64,000 bases of DNA, taken from positions 124,001-188,000 of the forward strand of contig NZ_LXKN01000058.1 in NCBI RefSeq assembly GCF_001692325.1. Reading direction: 5' to 3'. The notes beneath the pieces are model-generated. The model searched no databases, had not been told where the DNA came from, and was given only the letters and a program-made list of their open reading frames with translations. A program made the translations under genes and the position numbers. Of the stretch, positions 25,229 to 32,633 are shown one piece after another. Within the stretch, counting starts at the first letter, position 1; each line of letters starts with the position of its first letter. This DNA is from Rhizobium sp. AC27/96. GTDB lineage: Bacteria; Pseudomonadota; Alphaproteobacteria; Rhizobiales; Rhizobiaceae.

Positions 25229-26626
25229 ATGGCAAAGATCGTGGCATTGGCGGCATATTTCTATCAGGCAGCGGTGGCCTTCGGGCTGCTGATTGCGGTG
25301 GCGCATCTGCTTACGCCTGTGGACTACGCCGCTTATTCGCTGTTCATCACTATCAGCCAGTTTGCCGCAATCTTCTGTTTCGAATGGGTCCGCTTCGCCT
25401 GCAGCCGCTTCTATCCAGGATCGACACCGGGAAGCGAAGCGCTTGAGCGGAAGGCTCTGGGCGTCGAGTTCGCGGCATGCGCGGCGATCTGCCTGATCGC
25501 AGCCTCCGCGTCGATCTTCTTTTCCGTTCCGGGCGACATTGCGGTCTTCGGCGGTCTGGTGGCGATTCTCCAGGGTGGCAGCGACCTGCATCTGACCATG
25601 CTGCGCTTCCGTCAGGAGTTTCGCATCTTTTCTCGGCTGCAAGGATCGCGCGCCACCATTCTGGCGGTCGGCACGCTCGCTGGCGCGATTGTTGCGCCAA
25701 CCTTCGCTTCCACGGTTGCTGGCCTTCTGGCCGGTTATGTCATCTACGGTTTCTGGGCAGCGTTTCTCACTCGCGATAGCCTGCGCGAGGCAGCAAGCTT
25801 CGAGCCGGCGTTGGTCCGCAAGCATTTTGTCTACGGCAGCGTCGCGGCCAGCGCATCGGTCATGGGCATGCTGGCGCCGCTCGGCTTGAAGTCCATCCTG
25901 ACAGCGGTCTTGGGAGCAGGAGGCGCTGCTGGCGCACTGCTGGCGCTCGATCTGCTGCAACGGCCGTTCGTGCTCATCGTTTCCGCCCTGCAGGCTATAC
26001 AGTATCCGGATGTGGTGGCTGCCTACGATCGCGAAGGGGTAACGCCGGCTTTCAGGAAGCAGCTCGGGGATTACTACTCCCTTCTGACCGGCCTTACACT
26101 GATGACGGCGGCCGGCATCTTTGCATTGCTGCAGCCTGTGGGGCAGTTTGTCATTTCCGCAGGCCTACGCACCGAATTTCTGACTGCGGCGCCCTTTGTC
26201 ATCGGCCTTGCTACATGCCGCGCGCTGACGGCAAATATGCTACCGACGCCCGCGCATCTGCGGCATCGATTGCTGGCAATTTTCCTGCTGGCGCTGCTTG
26301 ACTGTTTGCTGTTGAACGCCGGCACGCTGGCGGGCGGCTATCTCGGTTCCTTCCGCGATGCGGCATTGATGGCGGGCGGCATGATCGGCGCATTGATTGC
26401 CATGGCGATCGGGGTGAAGGTGCTGGTGTCACTGCCATTCGATTTTGTCTGGCAGCCGGTCTTGCTCGCAGCCGTCGGCCTTGCCGTGCCGGTGCTTGCG
26501 ACTGCCGGCTTCAGCTATTCGCTGTGGCTATCGGTGTCGGTCGGGGTGATCGGCGGCGCGCTTTTCTGCCTGCTCGGCCTTTACAGCTACTTCGTCACTA
26601 TGTTCCGGCAGCAGGCCCGGTCCTAG
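25229..26626 (+). CDS. Polysaccharide flippase-like membrane protein
   Basis: A highly hydrophobic protein (465 residues, about 12-14 transmembrane segments) of the Wzx/oligosaccharide flippase type, which moves lipid-linked sugar units across the inner membrane. The N-terminal pattern YFYQAAVAFGLLIAVAHLLTPVDYAAYSLF matches that family's first helix and the L-x-P-x-[DE]-Y-A/G turn, though the match is weak elsewhere. The start is uncertain: ATG 25229 gives the usual N terminus, while ATG 25121 would add 36 residues; neither has a strong ribosome-binding site. It converges with a glycosyltransferase gene, overlapping by four bases. Confidence 0.72.
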   Translation: MAKIVALAAYFYQAAVAFGLLIAVAHLLTPVDYAAYSLFITISQFAAIFCFEWVRFACSRFYPGSTPGSEALERKALGVEFAACAAICLIAASASIFFSVPGDIAVFGGLVAILQGGSDLHLTMLRFRQEFRIFSRLQGSRATILAVGTLAGAIVAPTFASTVAGLLAGYVIYGFWAAFLTRDSLREAASFEPALVRKHFVYGSVAASASVMGMLAPLGLKSILTAVLGAGGAAGALLALDLLQRPFVLIVSALQAIQYPDVVAAYDREGVTPAFRKQLGDYYSLLTGLTLMTAAGIFALLQPVGQFVISAGLRTEFLTAAPFVIGLATCRALTANMLPTPAHLRHRLLAIFLLALLDCLLLNAGTLAGGYLGSFRDAALMAGGMIGALIAMAIGVKVLVSLPFDFVWQPVLLAAVGLAVPVLATAGFSYSLWLSVSVGVIGGALFCLLGLYSYFVTMFRQQARS

Positions 26627-27708
26627 AGTTTTTCCAGCATGGCCAGTATGCGGTCAGCACTGCCATCCCAGGAAAAGCGGGTGACGTTCTCATGGCCGCG
26701 ACAACGCAGATCGTCGCGCAGGACTTCGTCCGTTGCGATCCGCTGCATGGCAACGACAAGCTCGTCCCGTCGCGTGGGGTCGAAGTAGAGAGCCGCATCG
26801 CCGGAGGCCTCGCGGACGGCGGGGATATCGGCTGCGAGCACCGGGCAACCCTGCGTCATGGCTTCGAGCGGCGGGATGCCGAAACCCTCATAAAGGCTTG
26901 GAAAGACGAAGGCTGTGGCATGGCGTTCCAGCGCTGCGATCTCCGCGTCCGTCAATCGGCCGGGAAAGAGCAAACGATCGTTCGACTGCGGGCCATCCGA
27001 CTTGAACACGCTTGGGGCGGTGCCGCCGACCACCACGAGTTTCTGGCTGATATCGCCGAGCGCCTCGAAGGCGCGGATTGCGAAGTCGAGATTCTTGTTC
27101 GGCTTCATCGTGCCGACGAGCAGGAAGAAGCCATTCGTCTTCAGTCCGAGCCGCTCGATGATGATTTCATCCGGCTCGATGGCGGCAAAATGATCGACGG
27201 CGTTATAGACGACATCGATGCCGGCAGCGGATACGCGGAAGACGGAGGCGAGCTCCTGGCGCGAGAACTCGGAGACGGTGCCGATCTTGGCGGTGCGGGT
27301 GAGTACCGTCCCAAGCGCGCCATGCAGCAGGCGGTAGCTGCGCTTGAAGGATTGCGGGTGGCGAAAGATGGTGACGTCATGGATGATGACCATTTGGCGG
27401 CGATGCAGGAGCGGCCCGCTGCCGCCGAAGCCGATGAGCCTGCCGCCGCGCGAGCGTGCAAGCAGCGCCGTCTGCTCCCAGACGTGACCTGGGCCGGAGC
27501 CGAAGCTATCGGTTTTTATCGCGGAAAGTTCGAGATCGACGGGCGTATTGCCTGGCACCGCCAGCCGCCAGCTTGCGCCCTTCAATGCAGCGGGCACGGC
27601 GCCGGCAGCGATCTTGCGGTCGAGCGCTAGCGTCAGCTCGCGGGCAAAGCGCTGCACGCCGGAAAGTGGCTGGCCGAGGAAACGCCCGTTAATGGTGATC
27701 GATTGCAC
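26623..27708 (-). CDS. Glycosyltransferase family 4 (group 1) protein
   Basis: A 361-residue GT-B glycosyltransferase. The C-terminal donor-binding half carries GTMKPNKNLDF and the E-x7-E motif in YEGFGIPPLEAMTQGCPVLA (about residues 270-290), followed by YFDP. The start is a GTG at 27708. Donor and acceptor sugars are unknown. Its neighbour, a flippase on the opposite strand, suggests a shared role in a surface polysaccharide. The final bases overlap those of the flippase gene. Confidence 0.88.
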   Translation of the reverse strand: MQSITINGRFLGQPLSGVQRFARELTLALDRKIAAGAVPAALKGASWRLAVPGNTPVDLELSAIKTDSFGSGPGHVWEQTALLARSRGGRLIGFGGSGPLLHRRQMVIIHDVTIFRHPQSFKRSYRLLHGALGTVLTRTAKIGTVSEFSRQELASVFRVSAAGIDVVYNAVDHFAAIEPDEIIIERLGLKTNGFFLLVGTMKPNKNLDFAIRAFEALGDISQKLVVVGGTAPSVFKSDGPQSNDRLLFPGRLTDAEIAALERHATAFVFPSLYEGFGIPPLEAMTQGCPVLAADIPAVREASGDAALYFDPTRRDELVVAMQRIATDEVLRDDLRCRGHENVTRFSWDGSADRILAMLEKL

Positions 27709-27789
27709 GCGATAGGTCCCGAAATCTTATTGATCGGGAACAGCTTGCATGATTTTCCTTAGGGAAGGTTTAGCTCTGCGTGCTTGATT

Positions 27790-28413
27790 TCAGGCGAGCG
27801 CGTCCGTGCTGCTGACAATCGCGACACCGCGCGTCCGCATTTCGTCGATCGCGGTTTTCACACCGGCCGGGTCGATGCCGCGGCTTGAATCCTCGATGAA
27901 ACGGATTTTGACGCCGGGCAGCATCTCGACTGCGTCGAGTGCCGAGAACTTCACGCAATAATCCGTTGCCAGACCGCAGAGATCGAGCTCGGTGACGCCT
28001 TTAGCGCGCAGATGTGCGGCAAGGCCGGTCAGCGCTGCCTGATCGTTGTCGCGAAAGGCGGAATAGCTGTCGACGGCCGGGTTCTGGCCCTTCTGCTGGA
28101 TGAAATCGATGCGATCGGCATGAAGAGCGGGATGGAATTGGGCGTCTTCAGTATTCTGGACGCAATGGTCCGGCCACATCATCTGCGGCTTGCCCGAGAG
28201 CATGCCCATCTCGAAAGGCTTCTTGCCGTGATGGGCCGAGGCGAAGCTGCCGTGACCAGCCGGATGCCAGTCCTGCGATGCCACGATCAGGTCGTATCTG
28301 CCGCTGTCGATCAGTCTGTTGGCAACGGGCACTATCTCATCGCCTTCAGGTACCGGAAGATTGCCGCCGGGGCAGAAGCCGTTCTGGATGTCGATGAGCA
28401 GCAGTGCTTTCAT
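27790..28413 (-). CDS. pncA: Nicotinamidase PncA
   Basis: Converts nicotinamide to nicotinate for NAD recycling. From the ATG at 28413 (GAAGGACAGG upstream) it has 207 residues. The catalytic triad is D8, K108 and C153; metal ligands are D48, H50 and H83. All key residues of the E. coli enzyme have a counterpart. It lies 112 bp behind the sugar transporter gene; a G+C-rich hairpin (28481-28509) in between may uncouple them. Confidence 0.95.
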   Translation of the reverse strand: MKALLLIDIQNGFCPGGNLPVPEGDEIVPVANRLIDSGRYDLIVASQDWHPAGHGSFASAHHGKKPFEMGMLSGKPQMMWPDHCVQNTEDAQFHPALHADRIDFIQQKGQNPAVDSYSAFRDNDQAALTGLAAHLRAKGVTELDLCGLATDYCVKFSALDAVEMLPGVKIRFIEDSSRGIDPAGVKTAIDEMRTRGVAIVSSTDALA

Positions 28414-28480
28414 GAGGCCTGTCCTTCCGTCCTTGTTGCACTGCACGATGCCAAGTGACGAGCTTTGGATCAAGCCTTTT

Positions 28481-28509
28481 GCGCCCCGCCGATCAAGGCG
28501 GCGAGGCGC
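28481..28509 (-). terminator. Intercistronic hairpin between the sugar transporter and pncA
   Basis: An 11-bp stem with one G-U pair (28481-28491 with 28499-28509) begins 17 bases after the transporter stop on the minus strand. It has no T run; it may be a weak terminator or an RNA-stabilising structure. Confidence 0.5.
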
Positions 28510-28525
28510 GATGGTTTGCAAAGGC

Positions 28526-29812
28526 TTACGCGACGGGCTTGTGGCCCTTGAGGCCATAGTAGGCGATGTAGACGTAGCAGATGATCGGCATCAGGAAGGC
28601 GAGGTGGATGCCGATGGTGTCGGCAAGGCCGCCCTGGATCATCGGCAGGATGGCGCCGCCGACAATGGCCAGGCACAGGATGCCCGAGCCCTGGCTCGTA
28701 TATTTGCCGAGACCATGCAGCGCCAGGCTGAAGATCGTCGGGAACATGATGGAGTTGAACAGGCCGATCGCCAGTACGGACCACATGGCAACGTGGCCTG
28801 TCGTCAGCACGGTGACCGCGAGCAGGATGATGACCACGGCGGCATTGAAGGCGAGCGCCTTGCCATCGTCTATATGACGCATGATTAGTGCCCCGACGAA
28901 ACGGCCGATCATGGCGCCGCCCCAAAAATAGGAGACATAATGAGCGGCGTCCGCCTCGGAGAGGTGGGCAATATCCGGCTGGCTCAGGAAGTTGACGAGG
29001 AAGCTGCCGACGCTGACTTCGGCGCCGACATAGAGAAATATGCCGACAGCGCCGAGCACGAGATGGCGATATTGCCAGGCAGAACCGCCGCCGCGCATCG
29101 GCTCGACGGTTTCCTCATCCTCGACCTTAGGCAGTTTCAGGGCCGCGAAGACGGCGGCCAACACCAGGAAGGCGACGGCAAGCAGCAGGTAGGGGAATTT
29201 CACTGCACTTGCTTCCGCGACCCGTATCGCGTCGAGCTGTTCCGGCGTGGCGTTGGTGGCGGCAACGGTTGCGGCCGACAGGATCAGCATGGCGCCGAAG
29301 AGCGGTGCGATCGTCGTGCCGAGCGAATTGAAGGCCTGCGTCAGGTTCAGGCGGCTTGCGGCGGTATCAGGCGGTCCCAATACGGTGACATAGGGATTGG
29401 CCGCGACCTGCAGGATCGTGATGCCGGTGGCGAGCACGAAGAGGGCGCCGAGGAAAAGGCCATAGACGCGATAGCTGGCGGCCGGGATGAACAGCGCGCA
29501 GCCAACGGCTGCAATGGCAAGGCCGACGACAATGCCCCACTTATAGGTGATGCGCTTCACAAGCGCTCCAGCCGGCAGCGATACGATGAAATATGCGCCG
29601 AAGAAGCAGAGCTGGATCAGCATCGACTGGGTATAATTGAGCTGAAAGACGCTCTTCAGGTGCGGGACCAGAATGTCGTTCAGGCAGGTGATGAAGCCCC
29701 ACATGAAAAAGAGTGAGGTGAGTGCGATAAGCGCGAATTGATAATTGCCCTGGCCTTGGCGTGCGGATGCACGCGCGCTGGTGGACGCAGAGCTTGTTGC
29801 TGAGCCAGCCAC
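28526..29812 (-). CDS. FucP/GluP-type sugar:proton symporter (MFS)
   Basis: A 428-residue major facilitator with 12 predicted transmembrane segments, of the fucose/glucose-galactose permease group. The N-terminal MWGFITCLNDILVPHLK and QLCFFGAYFIVSLPAG segments, then TGITILQVAANPY, are diagnostic. The start is taken as the GTG at 29812, preceded by AGAGGAT; the frame stays open upstream without a better site. The substrate is probably a hexose or deoxyhexose; no catabolic genes are adjacent to narrow it. Confidence 0.88.
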   Translation of the reverse strand: MAGSATSSASTSARASARQGQGNYQFALIALTSLFFMWGFITCLNDILVPHLKSVFQLNYTQSMLIQLCFFGAYFIVSLPAGALVKRITYKWGIVVGLAIAAVGCALFIPAASYRVYGLFLGALFVLATGITILQVAANPYVTVLGPPDTAASRLNLTQAFNSLGTTIAPLFGAMLILSAATVAATNATPEQLDAIRVAEASAVKFPYLLLAVAFLVLAAVFAALKLPKVEDEETVEPMRGGGSAWQYRHLVLGAVGIFLYVGAEVSVGSFLVNFLSQPDIAHLSEADAAHYVSYFWGGAMIGRFVGALIMRHIDDGKALAFNAAVVIILLAVTVLTTGHVAMWSVLAIGLFNSIMFPTIFSLALHGLGKYTSQGSGILCLAIVGGAILPMIQGGLADTIGIHLAFLMPIICYVYIAYYGLKGHKPVA

Positions 29813-30255
29813 TTTTTTATCCTCTGTTCTTGTTTTGCCAGGCTTCGATGTTCGACCCGGGCGGCAAGCCCGAACGGGCCGAAAGACAGGCTGGCAGCGG
29901 CTTGCCGAGATCCCGCGGGAGGTGTGGAATCCCGAAGCCACTAAGGTCGATATAATCGATTGGGCTCACATTGGTAGCATGCTAGCGATGCGGATTTTGC
30001 AGGGCAGGGTTGTTGGAACCGGGAGGGCGAGATAAAGTCGGATCGCATCATGCAAGTTGTTTCGCGATCTCAGGTCGCTAGTTCCATTTGCCAATCGACA
30101 AAGATAACTTGGGTGAGAATTGCGTCGGTAGTTTTGAAAGACGCGGCGAGTGAGCTGACTGCTGAGCTGTTTCACCGTTCTTAAGTTAGGTTAATTGCAT
30201 ATCATGAGGCTAGGAGGCGGCTTACGCTCATCTCCTGTTACTCATTGGGGATCAA
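29813..30255. other. Intergenic region between the sugar transporter and the orphan gene
   Basis: A 443-bp region between divergent genes, AT-richer toward its right end. It includes the perfect ten-base palindrome TAGCATGCTA (29975-29984), a possible operator for the transporter gene. No gene or RNA was recognised. Confidence 0.45.
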
Positions 30256-30699
30256 ATGGTGCGAATAAAAGAACCTGCCGTAGATATGAATGCGCTGCGC
30301 TTGAGCGCTAAAAAAGAAGTGGCGCGGAACTATTCGGCTTCCCTCATGTCCAATACAAAATGGCGCCTTCTGTTCAAGGCACTGGAAGCTTCCGACGCCG
30401 ATATCAAGGGGATCGCGGTCAAATTCATTGGTGCTAATCAAGAATGGTCGCCAGTGCTTCCTAGCTTATATCCACCCTATGTATACGTGGATTTGTGGCC
30501 GCTGAATGTTTACCCTTTGGTCGAGATAGAGTGGATTGAGTTTCGGCGCGTTGTGGTGAAAAAAAGACCCAAAAATGTCCCCTCAGAACTTGTTCCACAG
30601 GACATAAATGCCATTCGCGCTGTGATTGAGGCCACAGGAAAACACTTCCCCATTGAAGATACTGAACAAGGCTTCAAAGTCATTGGGCATCTGAAATAG
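30256..30699 (+). CDS. Hypothetical protein, DUF6678-like
   Basis: A 147-residue protein from an ATG after GGGGATCAA. The segment SNTKWRLLFKALE (about 32-44), followed by an aromatic/proline-rich middle (LYPPYVYVDLWPLNVYPLVEIEWIE) resembles DUF6678 proteins as I remember them; the function is unknown. There is no signal peptide or membrane segment. Base composition is visibly AT-richer than its neighbours, which suggests recent acquisition. It could be an orphan immunity-type gene, but no toxin gene is near. Confidence 0.55.
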   Translation: MVRIKEPAVDMNALRLSAKKEVARNYSASLMSNTKWRLLFKALEASDADIKGIAVKFIGANQEWSPVLPSLYPPYVYVDLWPLNVYPLVEIEWIEFRRVVVKKRPKNVPSELVPQDINAIRAVIEATGKHFPIEDTEQGFKVIGHLK

Positions 30700-30878
30700 T
30701 AGACTCGGGCTTACTCCCCACACGTCAGGGATAAGCGTAGCAAGCGCGGGATCATCTTGCCTAGGAAGCGCAGCCGGCTGCACTGGCAACATCCAGTTTT
30801 GCGTCGACGGTCGCCAGCCGTCGAGCCAGCGCCGTCGATACATCCTACCAAGAGCGAGTGAGCCGGGGCGTTCGGCGA

Positions 30879-31514
30879 TCAGTCGAAAGCCAATCCTTCT
30901 TCCTCGATAGACTTCCGCACGGCGTCACGCTGCCTCATGCGAGCGTACCAGGCTTCGAGATTGCGCAGCCCATCGAAGTGGATGCCGGCCTTGTAGTAGG
31001 ACTTGAGCCACTCGGCCTGGCCCCAGCCGGTGAGCGCAAACAGATAGGCATCGGCTACCGTGAACCTGTCGCCCATCAGGAAGGGGCGACCGGCGAGATG
31101 CTCGTTGATCCATTGATATCGCTTCTCGAGTTTCGGTCTTGCCGTCTCGACATAGTTCCCCGCCAGCCGCGCATAGAGGAGCGGAATGAAGCCCTTGTGG
31201 ATCTCCGTCGACAGGAAGCCCAGCATTTCCTGCAGGTTGTAGCGCTCCATCGTGCCGGCGGCAGCGGCCAGCCCGGATTCGGGCTTTAAATCCGCCAGAT
31301 ATTGAACGATGGCCGGCCCCTCTCGCAGGAGATTGCCATCGGCGAGTTCGAGAAGGGGGACATAGCCGTGCGGGTTGATGTCGTAGAAATCCAGCCCCGC
31401 CTCGGTCTTGTGGCTGGTGTGATCGACCTTGATCAGCTCAGCGTCGAGACCGAGTTCGTTGATGACGATATGGGGCGAGAGCGAGCAGCTTGCGGGCAGA
31501 TAGTACAATTTCAT
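30879..31514 (-). CDS. gstA: Glutathione S-transferase
   Basis: A 211-residue GST of the bacterial beta-like class. The N-terminal thioredoxin-fold domain (1-80) begins MKLYYLPASCSLSPHI, with the conserved cysteine at residue 10, and the helical domain follows (about 90-205). The ATG at 31514 has GGAGG six bases upstream. It is divergent from an HxlR regulator, a common arrangement for stress- or quinone-induced GSTs. It may conjugate or reduce electrophiles; the substrate is unknown. Confidence 0.92.
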   Translation of the reverse strand: MKLYYLPASCSLSPHIVINELGLDAELIKVDHTSHKTEAGLDFYDINPHGYVPLLELADGNLLREGPAIVQYLADLKPESGLAAAAGTMERYNLQEMLGFLSTEIHKGFIPLLYARLAGNYVETARPKLEKRYQWINEHLAGRPFLMGDRFTVADAYLFALTGWGQAEWLKSYYKAGIHFDGLRNLEAWYARMRQRDAVRKSIEEEGLAFD

Positions 31515-31623
31515 CAGGGGCCTCCATGGTGTTTCCAGTGCCAGCTTTCGCTTGGAAAGGTGGTCGTTGATCCATGTAGTCCGATTGGTATGGAATAGTA
31601 AGAACGGAAAAGTTTGACATCTA

Positions 31624-31640
31624 GGTACAAAAATTATACC
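31624..31640. promoter_or_regulatory. Candidate HxlR operator between gst and hxlR
   Basis: GGTACAAAAATTATACC pairs at six of seven positions around a three-base centre. It lies 24 bp before the HxlR start in the shared divergent region, where a repressor could act on both genes. Confidence 0.45.
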
Positions 31641-31663
31641 GGCATGCACATGAGGTATATCCG

Positions 31664-32026
31664 ATGAAAAAGACCGTCACAGGCTGCTCCGTCGAGGAGG
31701 CGATGCATTTGCTGGGGGGGCGCTGGCGGCTGCTGATCGTGTCCTATCTGGTCGATGGTCCACAACGCTTCAACGAGTTGCGGCGGCTGATGCCGGGCAT
31801 CTCGCAGAGAATGCTGACTTTGGACCTGCGTGCGCTGGAGGAGGCCGGTCTTATTAACCGCACGGTCTATCCCACGGTTCCTGTGAAGGTCGAGTATTCG
31901 TTGACGGAGGACGGATGCCGTCTGGAGAAGGTGGTGGCGGTGGTCAAGGAGTTTGGGCTGTGGCTGAAGGATCGGGATGCGCAGGTGGTCAGAGAGCCTG
32001 AAATCTCACCACAGCTCATAGTATAA
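31664..32026 (+). CDS. HxlR family transcriptional regulator
   Basis: A 120-residue winged-helix regulator of the HxlR/YodB type. It has a single N-terminal cysteine at residue 8 (TGCSVEEAM) where the family's redox-sensing cysteine lies, then GGRWRLLIVSYLVDGPQRFNELRR and SQRMLTLDLRALEEAGL. It is a likely repressor of the divergent gst gene, possibly released by cysteine modification. Its last 21 bases overlap the end of the GIY-YIG gene on the other strand. Confidence 0.9.
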   Translation: MKKTVTGCSVEEAMHLLGGRWRLLIVSYLVDGPQRFNELRRLMPGISQRMLTLDLRALEEAGLINRTVYPTVPVKVEYSLTEDGCRLEKVVAVVKEFGLWLKDRDAQVVREPEISPQLIV

Positions 32027-32290
32027 ATCACGCCAATCGGGATTCGCTTTCTCAATCAGCTCGATCTTCCACTGGCGATACCAGCGTTTCAGGGACTTTT
32101 CCCGCTGTATGGCTGAAACGATGTCTGCGTGGTGTTCATACCAGACGAGCCGCGTGCATCCGTATTTCCATGCGAATCCAGGCGTCAGACCTTCACGATA
32201 CTCATAGATGCGACGTTCAAGATCGGCTGTGACGCCGATGTATAGCGTGCCACGTTTGTGGTTGGTGATGATGTAAGTATATCCACCCAT
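32006..32290 (-). CDS. GIY-YIG domain protein
   Basis: A 94-residue single-domain protein of the GIY-YIG nuclease superfamily (UPF0213-like). It has YTYIITN near the N terminus, then TLYIGVTADLERRIYEYREG. The following residues KYGCTRLVWYE and REKSLKRWYRQWK are typical of the short form common in rhizobial genomes. Its role is unknown. Its stop lies inside the 3' end of hxlR (convergent overlap of 21 bases). Confidence 0.9.
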   Translation of the reverse strand: MGGYTYIITNHKRGTLYIGVTADLERRIYEYREGLTPGFAWKYGCTRLVWYEHHADIVSAIQREKSLKRWYRQWKIELIEKANPDWRDLYYELW

Positions 32291-32380
32291 GCGTGCAGGA
32301 TGCTGGCGGAGATGATGGTCGTCAAGAGCTAGGAATACCGGACGGTGGTGTTTGCGTTTGCCACTCTATTGTACTCTACA

Positions 32381-32418
32381 CTCCGTCATCCTCGGGCTTG
32401 ACCCGAGGATCCAAGCAC
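32381..32418. repeat. Palindromic intergenic element, copy A
   Basis: Hairpin CCTCGGGCTTGACCCGAGG with flanks CGTCAT and ATCCAAGCAC. An inverted copy lies at 32510-32551. Such elements are frequent between genes of rhizobia and other alphaproteobacteria. Confidence 0.75.
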
Positions 32419-32509
32419 AGGCCTTGCTAGTTGCCGACAATGACGACGGCTTTGTACGCATCCGTGCCACGCTCATGGCTTTATTGGATATAATGCGTCC
32501 GATTTGAAT

Positions 32510-32551
32510 GCTTGTGCGTGGATCCTCGGGTCAAGCCCGAGGATGACGGAG
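32510..32551. repeat. Palindromic intergenic element, copy B (inverted)
   Basis: Nearly exact reverse complement of copy A, with the hairpin CCTCGGGTCAAGCCCGAGG and flanks GATGACGGAG. The two copies bracket about 90 bp inside the 343-bp gap between the GIY-YIG gene and uvrD; no gene is present there. Confidence 0.75.
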
Positions 32552-32633
32552 GGCTGGGAGAGGAGACGCCCAAAGTGAGTCTGGTGCTCGTAGGCTCTAA
32601 ACACTCTGGTCCCAAACCGGATGATCCAGCTGC

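Noticed and set aside
32381..32551. Repeats at 32.4-32.55 kb as a CRISPR array
   Set aside because: Only two copies, in inverted orientation and themselves palindromic, with no further spacers and no cas genes.
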